DNA from: Anaerolineae bacterium
Lineage (GTDB): Bacteria; Chloroflexota; Anaerolineae; Aggregatilineales; UBA3940
Direction of reading: 5' to 3'
DNA length: 16,771 nt
NCBI GenBank assembly: GCA_016926985.1
Contig: JAFGNO010000143.1
Location: forward strand, 1 to 16,771
Part shown: positions 7,800 through 15,721 of the stretch, piece after piece
Layout of the letters: every line of letters starts with the position of its first letter
Numbering within the stretch: the first letter of the stretch is position 1
Notes under the pieces: model-generated
Told to the model about the DNA's origin: nothing
Databases searched by the model: none
What the model saw: only the letters and a program-made list of their open reading frames with translations
Made by a program: the position numbers and the translations under genes

Positions 7800-8560
7800 T
7801 TGGGTTCCTCATTCTCTAAATTCATCATCTGGTAGGTCAGGAACAGGTCCAGCTTGTGTGAGATATCCTGATCGGCCATACCATGTTCAGCCATGACCTG
7901 TTTCAACGATTCCATGTTGGGTTCGGATACCAGCCCCCGGCAGCCCTCGCAGCCATCCCCAAAGGACGGGCAGATGGCTTTGCAGCCAGCACGGACAATG
8001 GGCCCCAGGCAGACCTTGCCCATGGTATAAACACACTGATTTTCCAGAAGCTTGCACTCGACACATAAGGGCGTCTCGGGCAGCTTCGGGATTCTCCCCT
8101 GGAGAAGCATCTTGACCGAAGCGATAAATTCATCCCGATCGATTGGGCATCCAGGGATGGTTGCATCCACGGTTATCACCTGGCTGATCGGGCGGGCGGG
8201 GTAAGTTTCATACCAATCCGCTTTATTGCCATAGACATAGGTACGCACATCTTCCAGCGGCTGGCGGTTGCGAACCGCATTCACGCCGCCCAGGTGCGCA
8301 CAGGCTCCCAGCGCCACAACGATATCTGCCTGCTCGCGGATCGCTTGAAGACGCGCCTCGTCCGACTTGCGCGAGCAGGAGCCTTCAATAAAGGCAATCT
8401 GGTAATCCTGCCCTTTTTCGCTCATCGCCTCACGGAAGTTGACAATTTCAACCGCGTTCAGCAATTCCAGATTTGTTTGAAGCGAATCGATAACCGTGAG
8501 CTGGCACCCTTCGCAGCTCGCAAAATCAAAAAACGCGATTTTAGGTTTTTGTTGGGTCAT
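7796..8560 (-). CDS. hydD: Group 3b [NiFe]-hydrogenase small (delta) subunit
   Basis: Electron-transfer subunit of 254 residues that docks on HydA. The proximal [4Fe-4S] ligands are visible as C16-E-G-C19, C87 (in LGACAHLGG) and C138 (in PGCPID). A C-terminal Cys-rich region (C166, C169, C176, C184, C193, C197, C204, C207) can hold two more clusters, as in cytoplasmic group 3 enzymes. There is no twin-arginine signal peptide, so the enzyme is cytoplasmic. The ATG shares one base with the hydG stop (TGATG), and GGAGG lies about 10 nt upstream. It overlaps hydA by 4 nt. Confidence 0.95.
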   Translation of the reverse strand: MTQQKPKIAFFDFASCEGCQLTVIDSLQTNLELLNAVEIVNFREAMSEKGQDYQIAFIEGSCSRKSDEARLQAIREQADIVVALGACAHLGGVNAVRNRQPLEDVRTYVYGNKADWYETYPARPISQVITVDATIPGCPIDRDEFIASVKMLLQGRIPKLPETPLCVECKLLENQCVYTMGKVCLGPIVRAGCKAICPSFGDGCEGCRGLVSEPNMESLKQVMAEHGMADQDISHKLDLFLTYQMMNLENEEPK

Positions 8561-9408
8561 CAGAGCGCTCCCTCCAGGTGCTTTATCTCAGCGAAGGAGA
8601 AGGTCGGGCCATCTTTACAGGTATACAGGTGGTGGATCTGGCAGTGTCCGCATTTCCCAACGCCACATTTCATGCGGCGCTCAAAGCTGAACCAGATATT
8701 CCCTTCAGGCACGCCTTTACCAAGAAGTTCCATCAGCACAAAACGGTACATAACCGGTGGGCCAAGGGTGATAGCAACCGTATTCCGGGCATAGACCTGC
8801 ACGTGAGAAAACAGGGTGGTGATGACACCGACATTACCGTCCCAGCCTTCTGCCGGGCGGTCGACGGTCAGGTGCAGTTCAACATCGGAACGCCTGTCCC
8901 ATTCTTCAAGCTCATCGGTAAACAGCAGGTCACCTGGCGTGCGAGCGCCATATAGAATGATGACCTTGCCATATTTACCACGCTCATCAAGCACCTGGTT
9001 GATAACCGACCGGGCAGGGGCCAATCCGAGACCACCTATGGCAAAGATCAGGTCTTTGCCCAGGAAGCGGTTCATGGGGAACGGTCGGCCAAATGGCCCT
9101 CGCACCCCGACCACATCGCCGGGTTTCATCTGGTGAAGCACGCCAGTCATATCACCGGCATTGCGCACGCAAAGCTCAAAGAACCCGTTGCTCCGGCTTG
9201 GTGAGGAGGTGATGCTGATCGGGGCTTCGCCCACACCAAAAACCGACAGTTCAACAAACTGCCCGGGCTCATGATTGAGCAACATCCCATCCGGCAGGGT
9301 GAGGGAAAACACCTTTTCGAGCGGTGTTAATGCCCTGATATCCCGAATGGTGGCCTGGACAGGTACATAGAGAGAGGAAGAAACTATCTTGTCTTTGAGG
9401 AGAGTCAT
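8560..9408 (-). CDS. hydG: Hydrogenase gamma subunit, FAD/NAD(P)-binding diaphorase
   Basis: A 282-residue ferredoxin-reductase-type flavoprotein that links the hydrogenase to NAD(P)(H). The FAD-binding barrel shows GEAPISITSSP (60-70) and GPFG (104-107). The nucleotide-binding domain shows IGGLGLAP (124-131). The C-terminal [2Fe-2S] ligands are C248, C253, C256 and C264, in the spacing of PyrK-like and sulfhydrogenase gamma subunits. The start has an ideal AAGGAGGT 6 nt upstream and overlaps the hydB stop by 4 nt. The choice between NADH and NADPH cannot be read safely from the sequence; the family is usually described as NADP-coupled. The symbol follows the sulfhydrogenase naming and is not the FeFe-maturase HydG. 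Confidence 0.93.
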   Translation of the reverse strand: MTLLKDKIVSSSLYVPVQATIRDIRALTPLEKVFSLTLPDGMLLNHEPGQFVELSVFGVGEAPISITSSPSRSNGFFELCVRNAGDMTGVLHQMKPGDVVGVRGPFGRPFPMNRFLGKDLIFAIGGLGLAPARSVINQVLDERGKYGKVIILYGARTPGDLLFTDELEEWDRRSDVELHLTVDRPAEGWDGNVGVITTLFSHVQVYARNTVAITLGPPVMYRFVLMELLGKGVPEGNIWFSFERRMKCGVGKCGHCQIHHLYTCKDGPTFSFAEIKHLEGAL

Positions 9409-10466
9409 GGTAAAACCTCCTTATGGCGGCGAGTCATTGGTATTCTGCGGCGCGATAGTTCATTGAAGGTGTCGACGGGGTTGATGTCAACCAGGCAGGC
9501 TTCCGCACACCGGCCACAGCCCACACACCCAACCAGGCCATACGCCTCCATCTGGTATTTCCCTTTACGGAAAAACCGGTGGCGCTGGCGTTCCTGGTTG
9601 GTACTGCGAAAATTGTGACCACCCGCTACCACCGCGAACTGGGACAGCGTACATCCATCCCATTGGCGGATGCGACTGCCTGCATTGAGCGAAAAATCGA
9701 CCTCATCGATAACGTTGAAGCAGTAGCAGGTCGGGCAGACAATTGTGCAGGATCCACAGCCCAGGCATTTTTCTCCCAGTTCTTCCCATAGATCGCTGTC
9801 ATAACTCACAGCGAGCAGATTGGCCAGCTCGGTAATGTCGCTTTCAAGTCGGTAGGGGAAGCGTGGCCATTTGTCACTCAAGGTCTGGTTGAGCCGGGAA
9901 TAGTCCGCATCAGTCGCAGGCTGGGCGTTTTCAGTCAGTTCAAGTAACGCCTGCCCCCGCTCTGAACCAATATCAATCGCATAGCTGTCACCCAGATCGG
10001 TCAGGTGCAGATCATACCCTTCGGTGACGCTCAATGTTCCCATGCTTTTACAGAAAGACTTTTCTGTGCAGGGGGATAAGCACTCAAGGCTTACCAGCAG
10101 CACATTCTGCCTGCGCGCAATATAGTGCTGGTCAGCATACCCATCTTCAAAAACCGCATCCAGCAGGCGAATGGCATGCAGGTCACACGTATGGACCCCA
10201 AGCAGCACCGTTGGCTGAGTATCAATGGCCGCTTCCATCTTGCCGCTTTCCAGGTCAAAACTGAGCAGTTCTTCATGCTGGGGAAGCAGGACCTTTTTGG
10301 GCGGCAGCACAGTAGTAGAATACGTTAAATCCAGATCGCCGGGGGAATTAACCTCATCGAACATATACCGGTCGCGGATTTTCCTGGGGCCCACAACCCG
10401 ATAGGTTTGAAGCATTTGCTCCACCCAACCTGGAAATGCCGATTTGGGCATTACTCTGAAACCCAT
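9405..10466 (-). CDS. hydB: Hydrogenase beta subunit, 4Fe-4S dicluster protein
   Basis: A 353-residue iron-sulfur subunit that passes electrons between the hydrogenase module and the flavin subunit; related proteins include the anaerobic sulfite reductase A subunit. Two ferredoxin-like motifs are present: C234-L-G-C237-G-S-C240-T-I-V-C244-P and C314-V-G-C317-G-R-C320-A-E-A-C324. An upstream cysteine group (C129, C133, C139) and VHTCDLHAIR (91-100) are also seen. It is the first gene of the operon: ATG at 10464-10466 with GAGGT 8 nt upstream. It overlaps hydG by 4 nt. A CRP/FNR-like palindrome lies about 113 bp upstream. Confidence 0.93.
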   Translation of the reverse strand: MGFRVMPKSAFPGWVEQMLQTYRVVGPRKIRDRYMFDEVNSPGDLDLTYSTTVLPPKKVLLPQHEELLSFDLESGKMEAAIDTQPTVLLGVHTCDLHAIRLLDAVFEDGYADQHYIARRQNVLLVSLECLSPCTEKSFCKSMGTLSVTEGYDLHLTDLGDSYAIDIGSERGQALLELTENAQPATDADYSRLNQTLSDKWPRFPYRLESDITELANLLAVSYDSDLWEELGEKCLGCGSCTIVCPTCYCFNVIDEVDFSLNAGSRIRQWDGCTLSQFAVVAGGHNFRSTNQERQRHRFFRKGKYQMEAYGLVGCVGCGRCAEACLVDINPVDTFNELSRRRIPMTRRHKEVLP

Positions 10467-10578
10467 AAACTTTTACCTCTGCTTGTTAAAGATAACAAAA
10501 TCAGGGAATATCAAACTCTCCCATTTGAAGTCTACTCTTTATTACCACCAAAGGGGGATGACACAAATCCGGGTATAT

Positions 10579-10594
10579 TGTGAAAAATGTCACT
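10579..10594. promoter_or_regulatory. CRP/FNR-family operator-like palindrome upstream of hydB
   Basis: The sequence reads TGTGA-AAAATG-TCACT on the + strand, matching the CRP-type pattern TGTGA-N6-TCACA at 9 of 10 conserved positions. It lies between the tRNA-Ala terminator and hydB, 113 bp before the hydB start. No convincing sigma-70 promoter could be placed between it and hydB, so the mode of regulation is open. Confidence 0.4.
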
Positions 10595-10604
10595 ACTTTG
10601 AGGG

Positions 10605-10637
10605 AAATAAAAAGCCTCTTTCAAACAGGGAGGCCTT
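10605..10637 (-). terminator. Intrinsic terminator of tRNA-Ala
   Basis: On the - strand AAGGCCTC (10637-10630) pairs with GAGGCTTT (10618-10611), an 8-bp stem with one G-U pair and an 11-nt loop. The T-rich TTTTTATTT follows. It begins 3 bp after the tRNA discriminator base. Confidence 0.7.
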
Positions 10638-10640
10638 CAA

Positions 10641-10713
<73 letters not shown>

Positions 10714-10728
10714 TTATTTTGCAAAGCC

Positions 10729-10757
10729 ATTCTAGCGAGTGGCGAAGAGGTTGTCAA
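10729..10757 (-). promoter_or_regulatory. Sigma-70-type promoter of tRNA-Ala
   Basis: On the - strand a perfect TTGACA (10757-10752) is separated by the optimal 17 bp from TAGAAT (10734-10729, 5 of 6). The predicted start is about 9 nt before the tRNA 5' end at 10713. It is one of the best promoters in the window. Confidence 0.75.
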
Positions 10758-10848
10758 ACCAAGCCTTCCGCCGGATTGTGCGGAAAAACTGGGGGGCTTT
10801 TCTGCCTGATTTGACACGCTTCCATCAACAAATTGTTCGGTGATGTCT

Positions 10849-12003
10849 TTATATGCCGAGAATATGCGTGATCACGGTTGCACCGGTGCCGCCGATGTTT
10901 TGCGTCATGCCAAGGCGGGCTCCTTTTACCTGATTGGCCCCGGCCTCACCACGAAGCTGCGTGACGAGATCGACGACTTCGTAGACGCCGGTCGCGCCAA
11001 CCGGGTGCCCACGTGCTTTGAGGCCGCCCATCGTGCTGATAGGGATGCGCCCATTAAGGCCAATCTCCCCATCCTGCGCCATGTACGCCGCCCTGCCCCG
11101 ATCGGCAAAACCGGCAGCCTCAAGGCTCAGGGCTGCCATAATGGAGAACGCATCATGTACCTCAAACAGGTCCATATCGGCAGGGACAAGACCCGCCTGC
11201 TGGTAAGCTTTCTGGGCACTGAGGCGCGCTGCGTTCAGGCTTAACAGATCATGCCGGTCGTCCAGATTGAGGCTGTCGGTAGCGCTGGCGCTGGCAAGCA
11301 CATGGACCGGGGTTGTACCGGGCAGGTCACGAGCCACCTCTATTGAAGCAACGATCACGGCGGCAGCGCCATCGCAGATCGGAGAGCTGTCGTACAGATT
11401 GATCGGTGGCGCGATGACTGGAGCCTTGAGATATGTTTGCAGAGTCAATTCTTCCTGGAACATTGCATTGGGGTTGTTGATGGCATTGTGATGCGCGTTA
11501 ATGCTGAACGGGGCAAAAGCCTCGTGTGGAACATGGTACTCGTGCATGTAACGCTGCATCAACAGCGCATTGAGGGCCACAAATGTCACCCCATGAATAC
11601 CCTCATATTCGGCATCGGCTGCTGTAGCAAGCGCCCCAGCGGTCTCCACCTTGCTGCCATCGGTCATCTTTTCAACGCCGCAAACCGCAGCGGTATCCGC
11701 TGCCCCACTGGCAACAGCTCGGATGGCCGCCTGAAGCGCCGCCCCACCCGATGCACATGCCGCCTCCACAGTGACCGCTTCGATGCCGCGCCAACCGCAA
11801 AAATCAGCAATCAATGCGCCAAGCTGGGCCTGATCATTGAGCCGCGAAGCAAGCATATTCCCCACAAACAGCGCATCCGGTCGTTCAATGCCCGCATCGG
11901 CAGCCGCTGCGGTCAGCGCGCTAAAGGCCAGGTGGCGCAGACTCAAATCCCATTTTTCGCCGATGGGTGTTTGCCCAATGCCAATCAGACACACATCACG
12001 CAT
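10849..12003 (-). CDS. Thiolase, SCP2/archaeal-type acetyl-CoA acetyltransferase-like
   Basis: A 384-residue thiolase-fold enzyme expected to act on acyl-CoA or acetoacetyl-CoA in the cytoplasm. The nucleophilic C83 lies in VEAACASGG, H283 in EVHDAFS and H333 in GLKARGHPVGATG. The usual second catalytic Cys near the C-terminus is absent: that segment reads MTQNIGGTGATV (366-377), as in SCP2-type and archaeal thiolases. Those relatives often sit beside a DUF35 OB-fold gene and HMG-CoA synthase; neither is nearby, and a tRNA follows. I chose the ATG at 12001-12003 with AGGGGA 7 nt upstream over a TTG two codons earlier. The exact substrate and direction cannot be told from sequence. Confidence 0.88.
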   Translation of the reverse strand: MRDVCLIGIGQTPIGEKWDLSLRHLAFSALTAAAADAGIERPDALFVGNMLASRLNDQAQLGALIADFCGWRGIEAVTVEAACASGGAALQAAIRAVASGAADTAAVCGVEKMTDGSKVETAGALATAADAEYEGIHGVTFVALNALLMQRYMHEYHVPHEAFAPFSINAHHNAINNPNAMFQEELTLQTYLKAPVIAPPINLYDSSPICDGAAAVIVASIEVARDLPGTTPVHVLASASATDSLNLDDRHDLLSLNAARLSAQKAYQQAGLVPADMDLFEVHDAFSIMAALSLEAAGFADRGRAAYMAQDGEIGLNGRIPISTMGGLKARGHPVGATGVYEVVDLVTQLRGEAGANQVKGARLGMTQNIGGTGATVITHILGI

Positions 12004-12213
12004 ATTCAAGTCCCCTGTTGCTCACAGATTCTGTACAGGATAATTTCCGGAATACAGTGTACCGCATTCGGCACAATGCAAACTGGCAAAAGCTATCAAT
12101 CTGGCAGATTTGCCGGAATTTGACGATATTCCTGTTACCCGTCATGTGCGGCAGGCCATTCGATTGATGCGGTTATTTGTCAAAGGTGTGGGGCTGTGTC
12201 AAACCACTGTCAA

Positions 12214-12289
12214 ACAGGGGGGTGCGCCCAGGTTTATGATCTCAGGCGCACAATGGCAACATGATGCCAGAGGGCAGGTACCCCCCTGT
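12214..12289. repeat. Nested inverted repeats downstream of the lipoprotein gene
   Basis: An outer perfect 10-bp pair, ACAGGGGGGT (12214-12223) and ACCCCCCTGT (12280-12289), encloses an inner pair TGCGCC (12223-12228) and GGCGCA (12245-12250). The structure ends 14 bp past the lipoprotein stop codon on the - strand. No T-run follows, so it is not a classical terminator. Three TGTCAAA direct repeats (12178, 12197, 12208) lie beside it. The rest of the 300-bp gap 12004-12303 shows no gene, and I could not place a clear thiolase promoter in it. Confidence 0.5.
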
Positions 12290-12303
12290 CTTCGAGCAGT
12301 GTT

Positions 12304-13512
12304 CTACGAATCTTCCAGTGTTTCCCCGCAGGTATAGGCTTCTCCATCCCAGTAGTAGACATCGGTATACCGGCCAGCGGACCCGTATCCTGCCAGAATC
12401 TCACACAGGCTGTCGCCATCAGTATCCTCAATGCGGACTGCGTTTTCCCCAAAGTGATCCAGACCATCAAAGTACCCGCCAACCGGCCTTAACCAGTCAT
12501 AACCCCGATCCTCGCGCCAGCCCAGCAAGTAAGCAGTCTGACCGCTTGCCCCCATTGACTGGATAGAGATCACCTCGGGATAACCGTCATCGTTGAGGTC
12601 CTCCACCAGCAGCGGCTCTGCGCGATTGGAGGGTAGCTGCTCACTCTGCCAGGCCACGAGGTATTCGCCGGGTAGGTAGGTGGCAATGACAAATACCTGG
12701 AGAAAGTCATAATCCAGACTGTCAGGAGCGCCGCCCCAGCCAGTCAGGATAATCTCCTCTGAAATCCCATCCACATCCAGATCAGCAGACACCCGGTAGA
12801 TCGGCACCGCTGACTCTGGCAGCAGCAGCACCGGGTCGTCGATGGGGGCGGCGCTGCTGTCGCCAGGCAGGATTTCGACCTGCACATTGTCAACATAATG
12901 CGCTACCGTTGTCTCCCAAACCACGCTGATCCCGATTGCAACCCAGACCTGACCGTCCATACTGCTGCGGGTCTCCAGCGTATATTCGTAGGTTTTCCAT
13001 CCTTCAACCAGATGGGCTGGCTGGCTTTGATCAAAATCCCCCTCAGCAACCGGCTGCTGAGGCCCGGCGTAAACGGCAACCCTGGTGATGGTGTTCATGC
13101 TCTCCGAAGCACTCCATAGATCAAAGGTAAGGTGAACACGCACCGGGATGTCCGGCTCGGCGATAAGGGGGTGTGTCAACCAGATGATCCCATCATCCTG
13201 TTTGCCATCAATGAAAAACCTGGCCGAAGCCTGTCCCGCCGCCGCCTGCTCGGTGCTGAGTTCAATGCTCCACGGGATTGGACTGCCCTGGTTTTCAGGA
13301 TCATCGGGCACATCAGCACCAGTTTCCCAGGCATCCAGATTGCCCTCAAAATCCTCAGCGAGTCCGACCGGCGGCAGGGGTGTGGGTTCGTCACCGCCAT
13401 CGTCAACAGGCTCATCTGTTGGCTGGATGTCAGCAGGTGTGTCCGCCGGGGCACAGGCTGACATAACGAACACAACAACAACAAGCCAGCAAAAGAACAG
13501 TTTTTTTAACAT
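12304..13512 (-). CDS. Secreted lipoprotein with jelly-roll-like and Asp-rich repeat domains
   Basis: A 402-residue predicted lipoprotein. The signal peptide runs K-K-L then a hydrophobic core to the lipobox M17-S-A-C20. An acidic Pro/Asp/Thr tether reaches about residue 50. Residues about 55-225 look like a carbohydrate-binding-type beta-sandwich (EDFEGN-L-D-AW, D-GKQDDG-I-I-W, F-D-L-W, V-D-N-V-Q-V). The C-terminal part has repeated DxDxDG-like segments (ADLDVDG, EDLNDDGYPE, EDTDGDSLCE) as in FG-GAP/VCBS or calcium-loop proteins. The start ATG (13510-13512) has GGAGG 6 nt upstream; a TTG five codons earlier would contain that site. It is the last gene of the ABC operon, 35 bp after the permease. 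Its substrate or partner is unknown. Confidence 0.82.
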   Translation of the reverse strand: MLKKLFFCWLVVVVFVMSACAPADTPADIQPTDEPVDDGGDEPTPLPPVGLAEDFEGNLDAWETGADVPDDPENQGSPIPWSIELSTEQAAAGQASARFFIDGKQDDGIIWLTHPLIAEPDIPVRVHLTFDLWSASESMNTITRVAVYAGPQQPVAEGDFDQSQPAHLVEGWKTYEYTLETRSSMDGQVWVAIGISVVWETTVAHYVDNVQVEILPGDSSAAPIDDPVLLLPESAVPIYRVSADLDVDGISEEIILTGWGGAPDSLDYDFLQVFVIATYLPGEYLVAWQSEQLPSNRAEPLLVEDLNDDGYPEVISIQSMGASGQTAYLLGWREDRGYDWLRPVGGYFDGLDHFGENAVRIEDTDGDSLCEILAGYGSAGRYTDVYYWDGEAYTCGETLEDS

Positions 13513-13547
13513 GGTAAGCCTCCTCAATTTGATACTATGCTCGCCTC

Positions 13548-14321
13548 TTACAGATCGATCTGCGAAAAAAGCTTCAACGCACCCGTAAACATGACCAGCG
13601 TGAATAGAACCGTCAGCAAAACTGGGACCAGCATCACCAGAGGCAGGCTGGTTCCTGAGACCAATCCCAGGGCAATTCCTGACAGGGGCCAGGGCGTGAC
13701 CAGCATTATTGGCCCGGCAACCTGTACCAGCAGCATACCGCCCAGGATTGATCCCAGCGCCACACCCAGCAGAACCATCCGGTTATTTGTGACAATGCCC
13801 ATCAGGACGCTCAGCACAAGATAGAACAGGGTATGAAGCACCAGCAAGAACAGTCCAAGGGCAAATGGCCCGGCGGGATACAGACTCCCCTCGCTGAGGG
13901 AAAACAGGATATAGGCAACCAGTCCCGGCAGGGCAATCAGCGTTACCAGTATACCAAGGCCATAAGCTGCCGCTTTTGCCAGGATGTAGGATGACCGGGA
14001 AATCGGTTTGGAGAGCACCCATGCCGCTGTGCCGGATTCCTTTTCACCAATGACGATATCCTGAGTCAGAATGATAGTAGCCACAGCAACTGCCATAAAA
14101 CTCAGTCCAAAGAATGTTTGCTGGCCCAGTTCCAATGGGTTGACCACCTCCCCCCGGGTCAGGGCAATCTCGGGGAGAACAAACAGAACCAGTGCCAGGA
14201 ATCCCCCCATGCCAACACAGCTTATGCCTGACCAGAAGAGCCAGCGTTTTCCGCGCCACCAGGCGGTGTTTTCTCGCTGAAGGAGATTCCTGAACCCCAA
14301 AAGCCTTGTTGTTTGTGTCAT
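13548..14321 (-). CDS. ABC-2-type transporter permease
   Basis: A 257-residue membrane protein with about six helices (29-50, 69-90, 113-140, 150-174, 183-205, 226-250). A cytoplasmic segment after helix 2, I-G-E-K-E-S-G-T-A-A-W-V-L-S-K-P-I-S-R (91-109), is the conserved motif of NatB/NosY-like ABC-2 permeases and is the likely coupling region to the ATPase. The start overlaps the ATPase stop by 4 nt (ATGA), so the two are translationally coupled. One ATPase and one permease gene are present, so a permease homodimer is likely. The direction is export by family precedent; the cargo is unknown. Confidence 0.9.
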   Translation of the reverse strand: MTQTTRLLGFRNLLQRENTAWWRGKRWLFWSGISCVGMGGFLALVLFVLPEIALTRGEVVNPLELGQQTFFGLSFMAVAVATIILTQDIVIGEKESGTAAWVLSKPISRSSYILAKAAAYGLGILVTLIALPGLVAYILFSLSEGSLYPAGPFALGLFLLVLHTLFYLVLSVLMGIVTNNRMVLLGVALGSILGGMLLVQVAGPIMLVTPWPLSGIALGLVSGTSLPLVMLVPVLLTVLFTLVMFTGALKLFSQIDL

Positions 14322-15271
14322 GATTCGCCTCCGATCAATTGCATGAAAACATCCTCCAGTTCATAAGCAAGCCGGTCAAAAGACAGGATATCGGTGGATG
14401 GGTCTGCCAGGATCAAACGCAGAAGTTCGTGACGGGCCCTGACCTCATCGGTCACCTGTACACGCCAGGTGGTGGCGCTGTTTTCGCTCTGGATGGCGAT
14501 ATCTGATACCCAGGGCTGTGCAGCGACCCGTTCATATGCTGACCCGTTCTGCCCGTGCAGGACAATCCGGTACACCGGGTCACTGCTGGCATTCAGCAGG
14601 TCGCCAATTGGCCCCTGCGCAACCAGCTGGCCCCGGTTCAGAATAACGACATGGTCGCTCACACGCTGGACGTCATCTAGGATGTGTGTCGAGAAGAAGA
14701 CGGTGCTGCGTTTACGCAACTGCTGCATGATGATCAACACCTGTTCCCGCCCCATTGGGTCGAGCGCAGCCGCTGGCTCATCCAGGATTAGCAGTTCTGG
14801 CTGGTTGACCTGCGCCTGAGCGATCCCAAGGCGCTGCAACTCGCCGCCGCTGAAGCCTTTCACCATCCTGTCGGCTTTGTCAGCCAGATCAACCAGTTCC
14901 AGGGCTTTTTCTACCTGCCGCTCAATGTGGTTGGCATCCCGGTAGAAAAATCGGGCGACAAATCGCAGCGTCTCGCGGGCAGTGAGGTTGGGATAGAAGC
15001 TGGGATGCTGGGCCAGATACCCCACCCGCCGCCGGATGTCCGTGCTTTGCCTGACCATGTCCAGATCAAAAATACGCCCACTGCCAGAAGTGGGCCGGAT
15101 CAGGCCCAGCAGGAGCTTGATGGTGGTCGATTTTCCCGCGCCATTCGGCCCCAGGAAGCCCACAATCGAACCACTGGGCACCGCCAAATTCAGCCCGGAC
15201 AGCGCGTGGATGTCGCCATATGACTTGGTGAGATTTTTAGTTTCGATGGCCCATCCGGATTGGTGTATCAT
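14318..15271 (-). CDS. ABC transporter ATP-binding protein
   Basis: A 317-residue ATPase that powers the adjacent permease. It shows Walker A GPNGAGKST (41-49), the Q loop at Q88 (LAQHP), signature FSGGELQ (140-146), Walker B LLILDEP (160-166) with catalytic E165, and the switch H196 (STHILDD). The 90-residue C-terminal extension after the nucleotide domain is typical of CcmA/NatA/NosF-like exporters. I chose the ATG at 15269-15271, which has AGGAG 7 nt upstream; an in-frame start 22 codons earlier adds a non-conserved N-terminus and nearly fills the 40-bp gap to the small membrane protein gene. Confidence 0.95.
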   Translation of the reverse strand: MIHQSGWAIETKNLTKSYGDIHALSGLNLAVPSGSIVGFLGPNGAGKSTTIKLLLGLIRPTSGSGRIFDLDMVRQSTDIRRRVGYLAQHPSFYPNLTARETLRFVARFFYRDANHIERQVEKALELVDLADKADRMVKGFSGGELQRLGIAQAQVNQPELLILDEPAAALDPMGREQVLIIMQQLRKRSTVFFSTHILDDVQRVSDHVVILNRGQLVAQGPIGDLLNASSDPVYRIVLHGQNGSAYERVAAQPWVSDIAIQSENSATTWRVQVTDEVRARHELLRLILADPSTDILSFDRLAYELEDVFMQLIGGES

Positions 15272-15311
15272 CTGGCTGCTCCTAACCGGCAAATTACGAA
15301 AATAGTTGTTT

Positions 15312-15536
15312 TCAATGGATGGCGCTGACGAAGGCAACCGCGCTCAGGCCCAGTCCCGCTGCAGCCACACCAATCAACGTCACTGCGCCGACCAGCGTGA
15401 AGTTGATGCCAAGGTCAAGAAAGACCCAGGGACGGAGTATCCAAAGAATTGTTCCTGCAATGGTGCCCCCCATCGTCAGGGCAGTAATGAGTAGCGCAAC
15501 GCCGAAAAGCACTTTTGTCATCATACTGGCTGGCAT
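15312..15536 (-). CDS. Small two-helix membrane protein in the ABC operon
   Basis: A 74-residue hydrophobic protein with two predicted membrane helices (about 8-34 and 42-72) joined by a short loop (L-R-P-W-V-F-L-D). No Cys or catalytic motif is visible. The start at 15534-15536 has AGGAGG 7 nt upstream, one of the best ribosome sites here. It is the first gene after the regulatory gap and lies 40 bp before the ATPase gene. Its position suggests an accessory or regulatory subunit of the ABC exporter. I do not recognise a named family. Confidence 0.75.
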   Translation of the reverse strand: MPASMMTKVLFGVALLITALTMGGTIAGTILWILRPWVFLDLGINFTLVGAVTLIGVAAAGLGLSAVAFVSAIH

Positions 15537-15565
15537 CTGTAAGCCTCCTGTGAGCTTGATTTGAG

Positions 15566-15595
15566 CCCATTATGTCATGGGTTACCCGGAGCCAA
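15566..15595 (-). promoter_or_regulatory. Candidate promoter with overlapping dyad before the ABC operon
   Basis: On the - strand TTGGCT (15595-15590) and CATAAT (15574-15569, 5 of 6 to the -10) are 15 bp apart, a short spacer. The -10 box sits inside the inverted repeat CCCAT-N6-ATGGG (15566-15581), which could be an operator. It is 33 bp before the start of the small membrane protein gene. A regulator-controlled promoter with a non-ideal spacer would look like this, but the call is tentative. Confidence 0.35.
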
Positions 15596-15620
15596 ACCAG
15601 TGATAAGACGGGTGTTTAAC

Positions 15621-15636
15621 CTGCCCGGTCGGGCAG
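15621..15636. promoter_or_regulatory. Perfect GC-rich palindrome in the regulator-ABC gap
   Basis: CTGCCCG and CGGGCAG flank a GT spacer, giving a 16-bp perfect dyad about 85 bp upstream of the small membrane protein start and about 86 bp after the response regulator stop. It lies about 25 bp upstream of the candidate -35. It may be an operator for the LuxR-type regulator, or a hairpin that attenuates read-through. No T-run follows on the - strand. Confidence 0.4.
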
Positions 15637-15721
15637 TCTTTTGCTTGAAGATCAGCAAAAAGGTGGGGGCAGGCTGGCTATCCGCCAGTGGCAGTTTTTT
15701 GAATGCCTGGCAAAAGATGGG

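Noticed and set aside
10766..10785. Hairpin TTCCGC/GCGGAA between the thiolase gene and tRNA-Ala as a thiolase terminator
   Set aside because: The stem is only 6 bp and no T-run follows on the - strand; it also abuts the tRNA promoter.
11437..12123. + strand frame of 228 codons opposite the thiolase gene
   Set aside because: It is antisense to a well-supported thiolase, has no domain signature and no convincing ribosome site.
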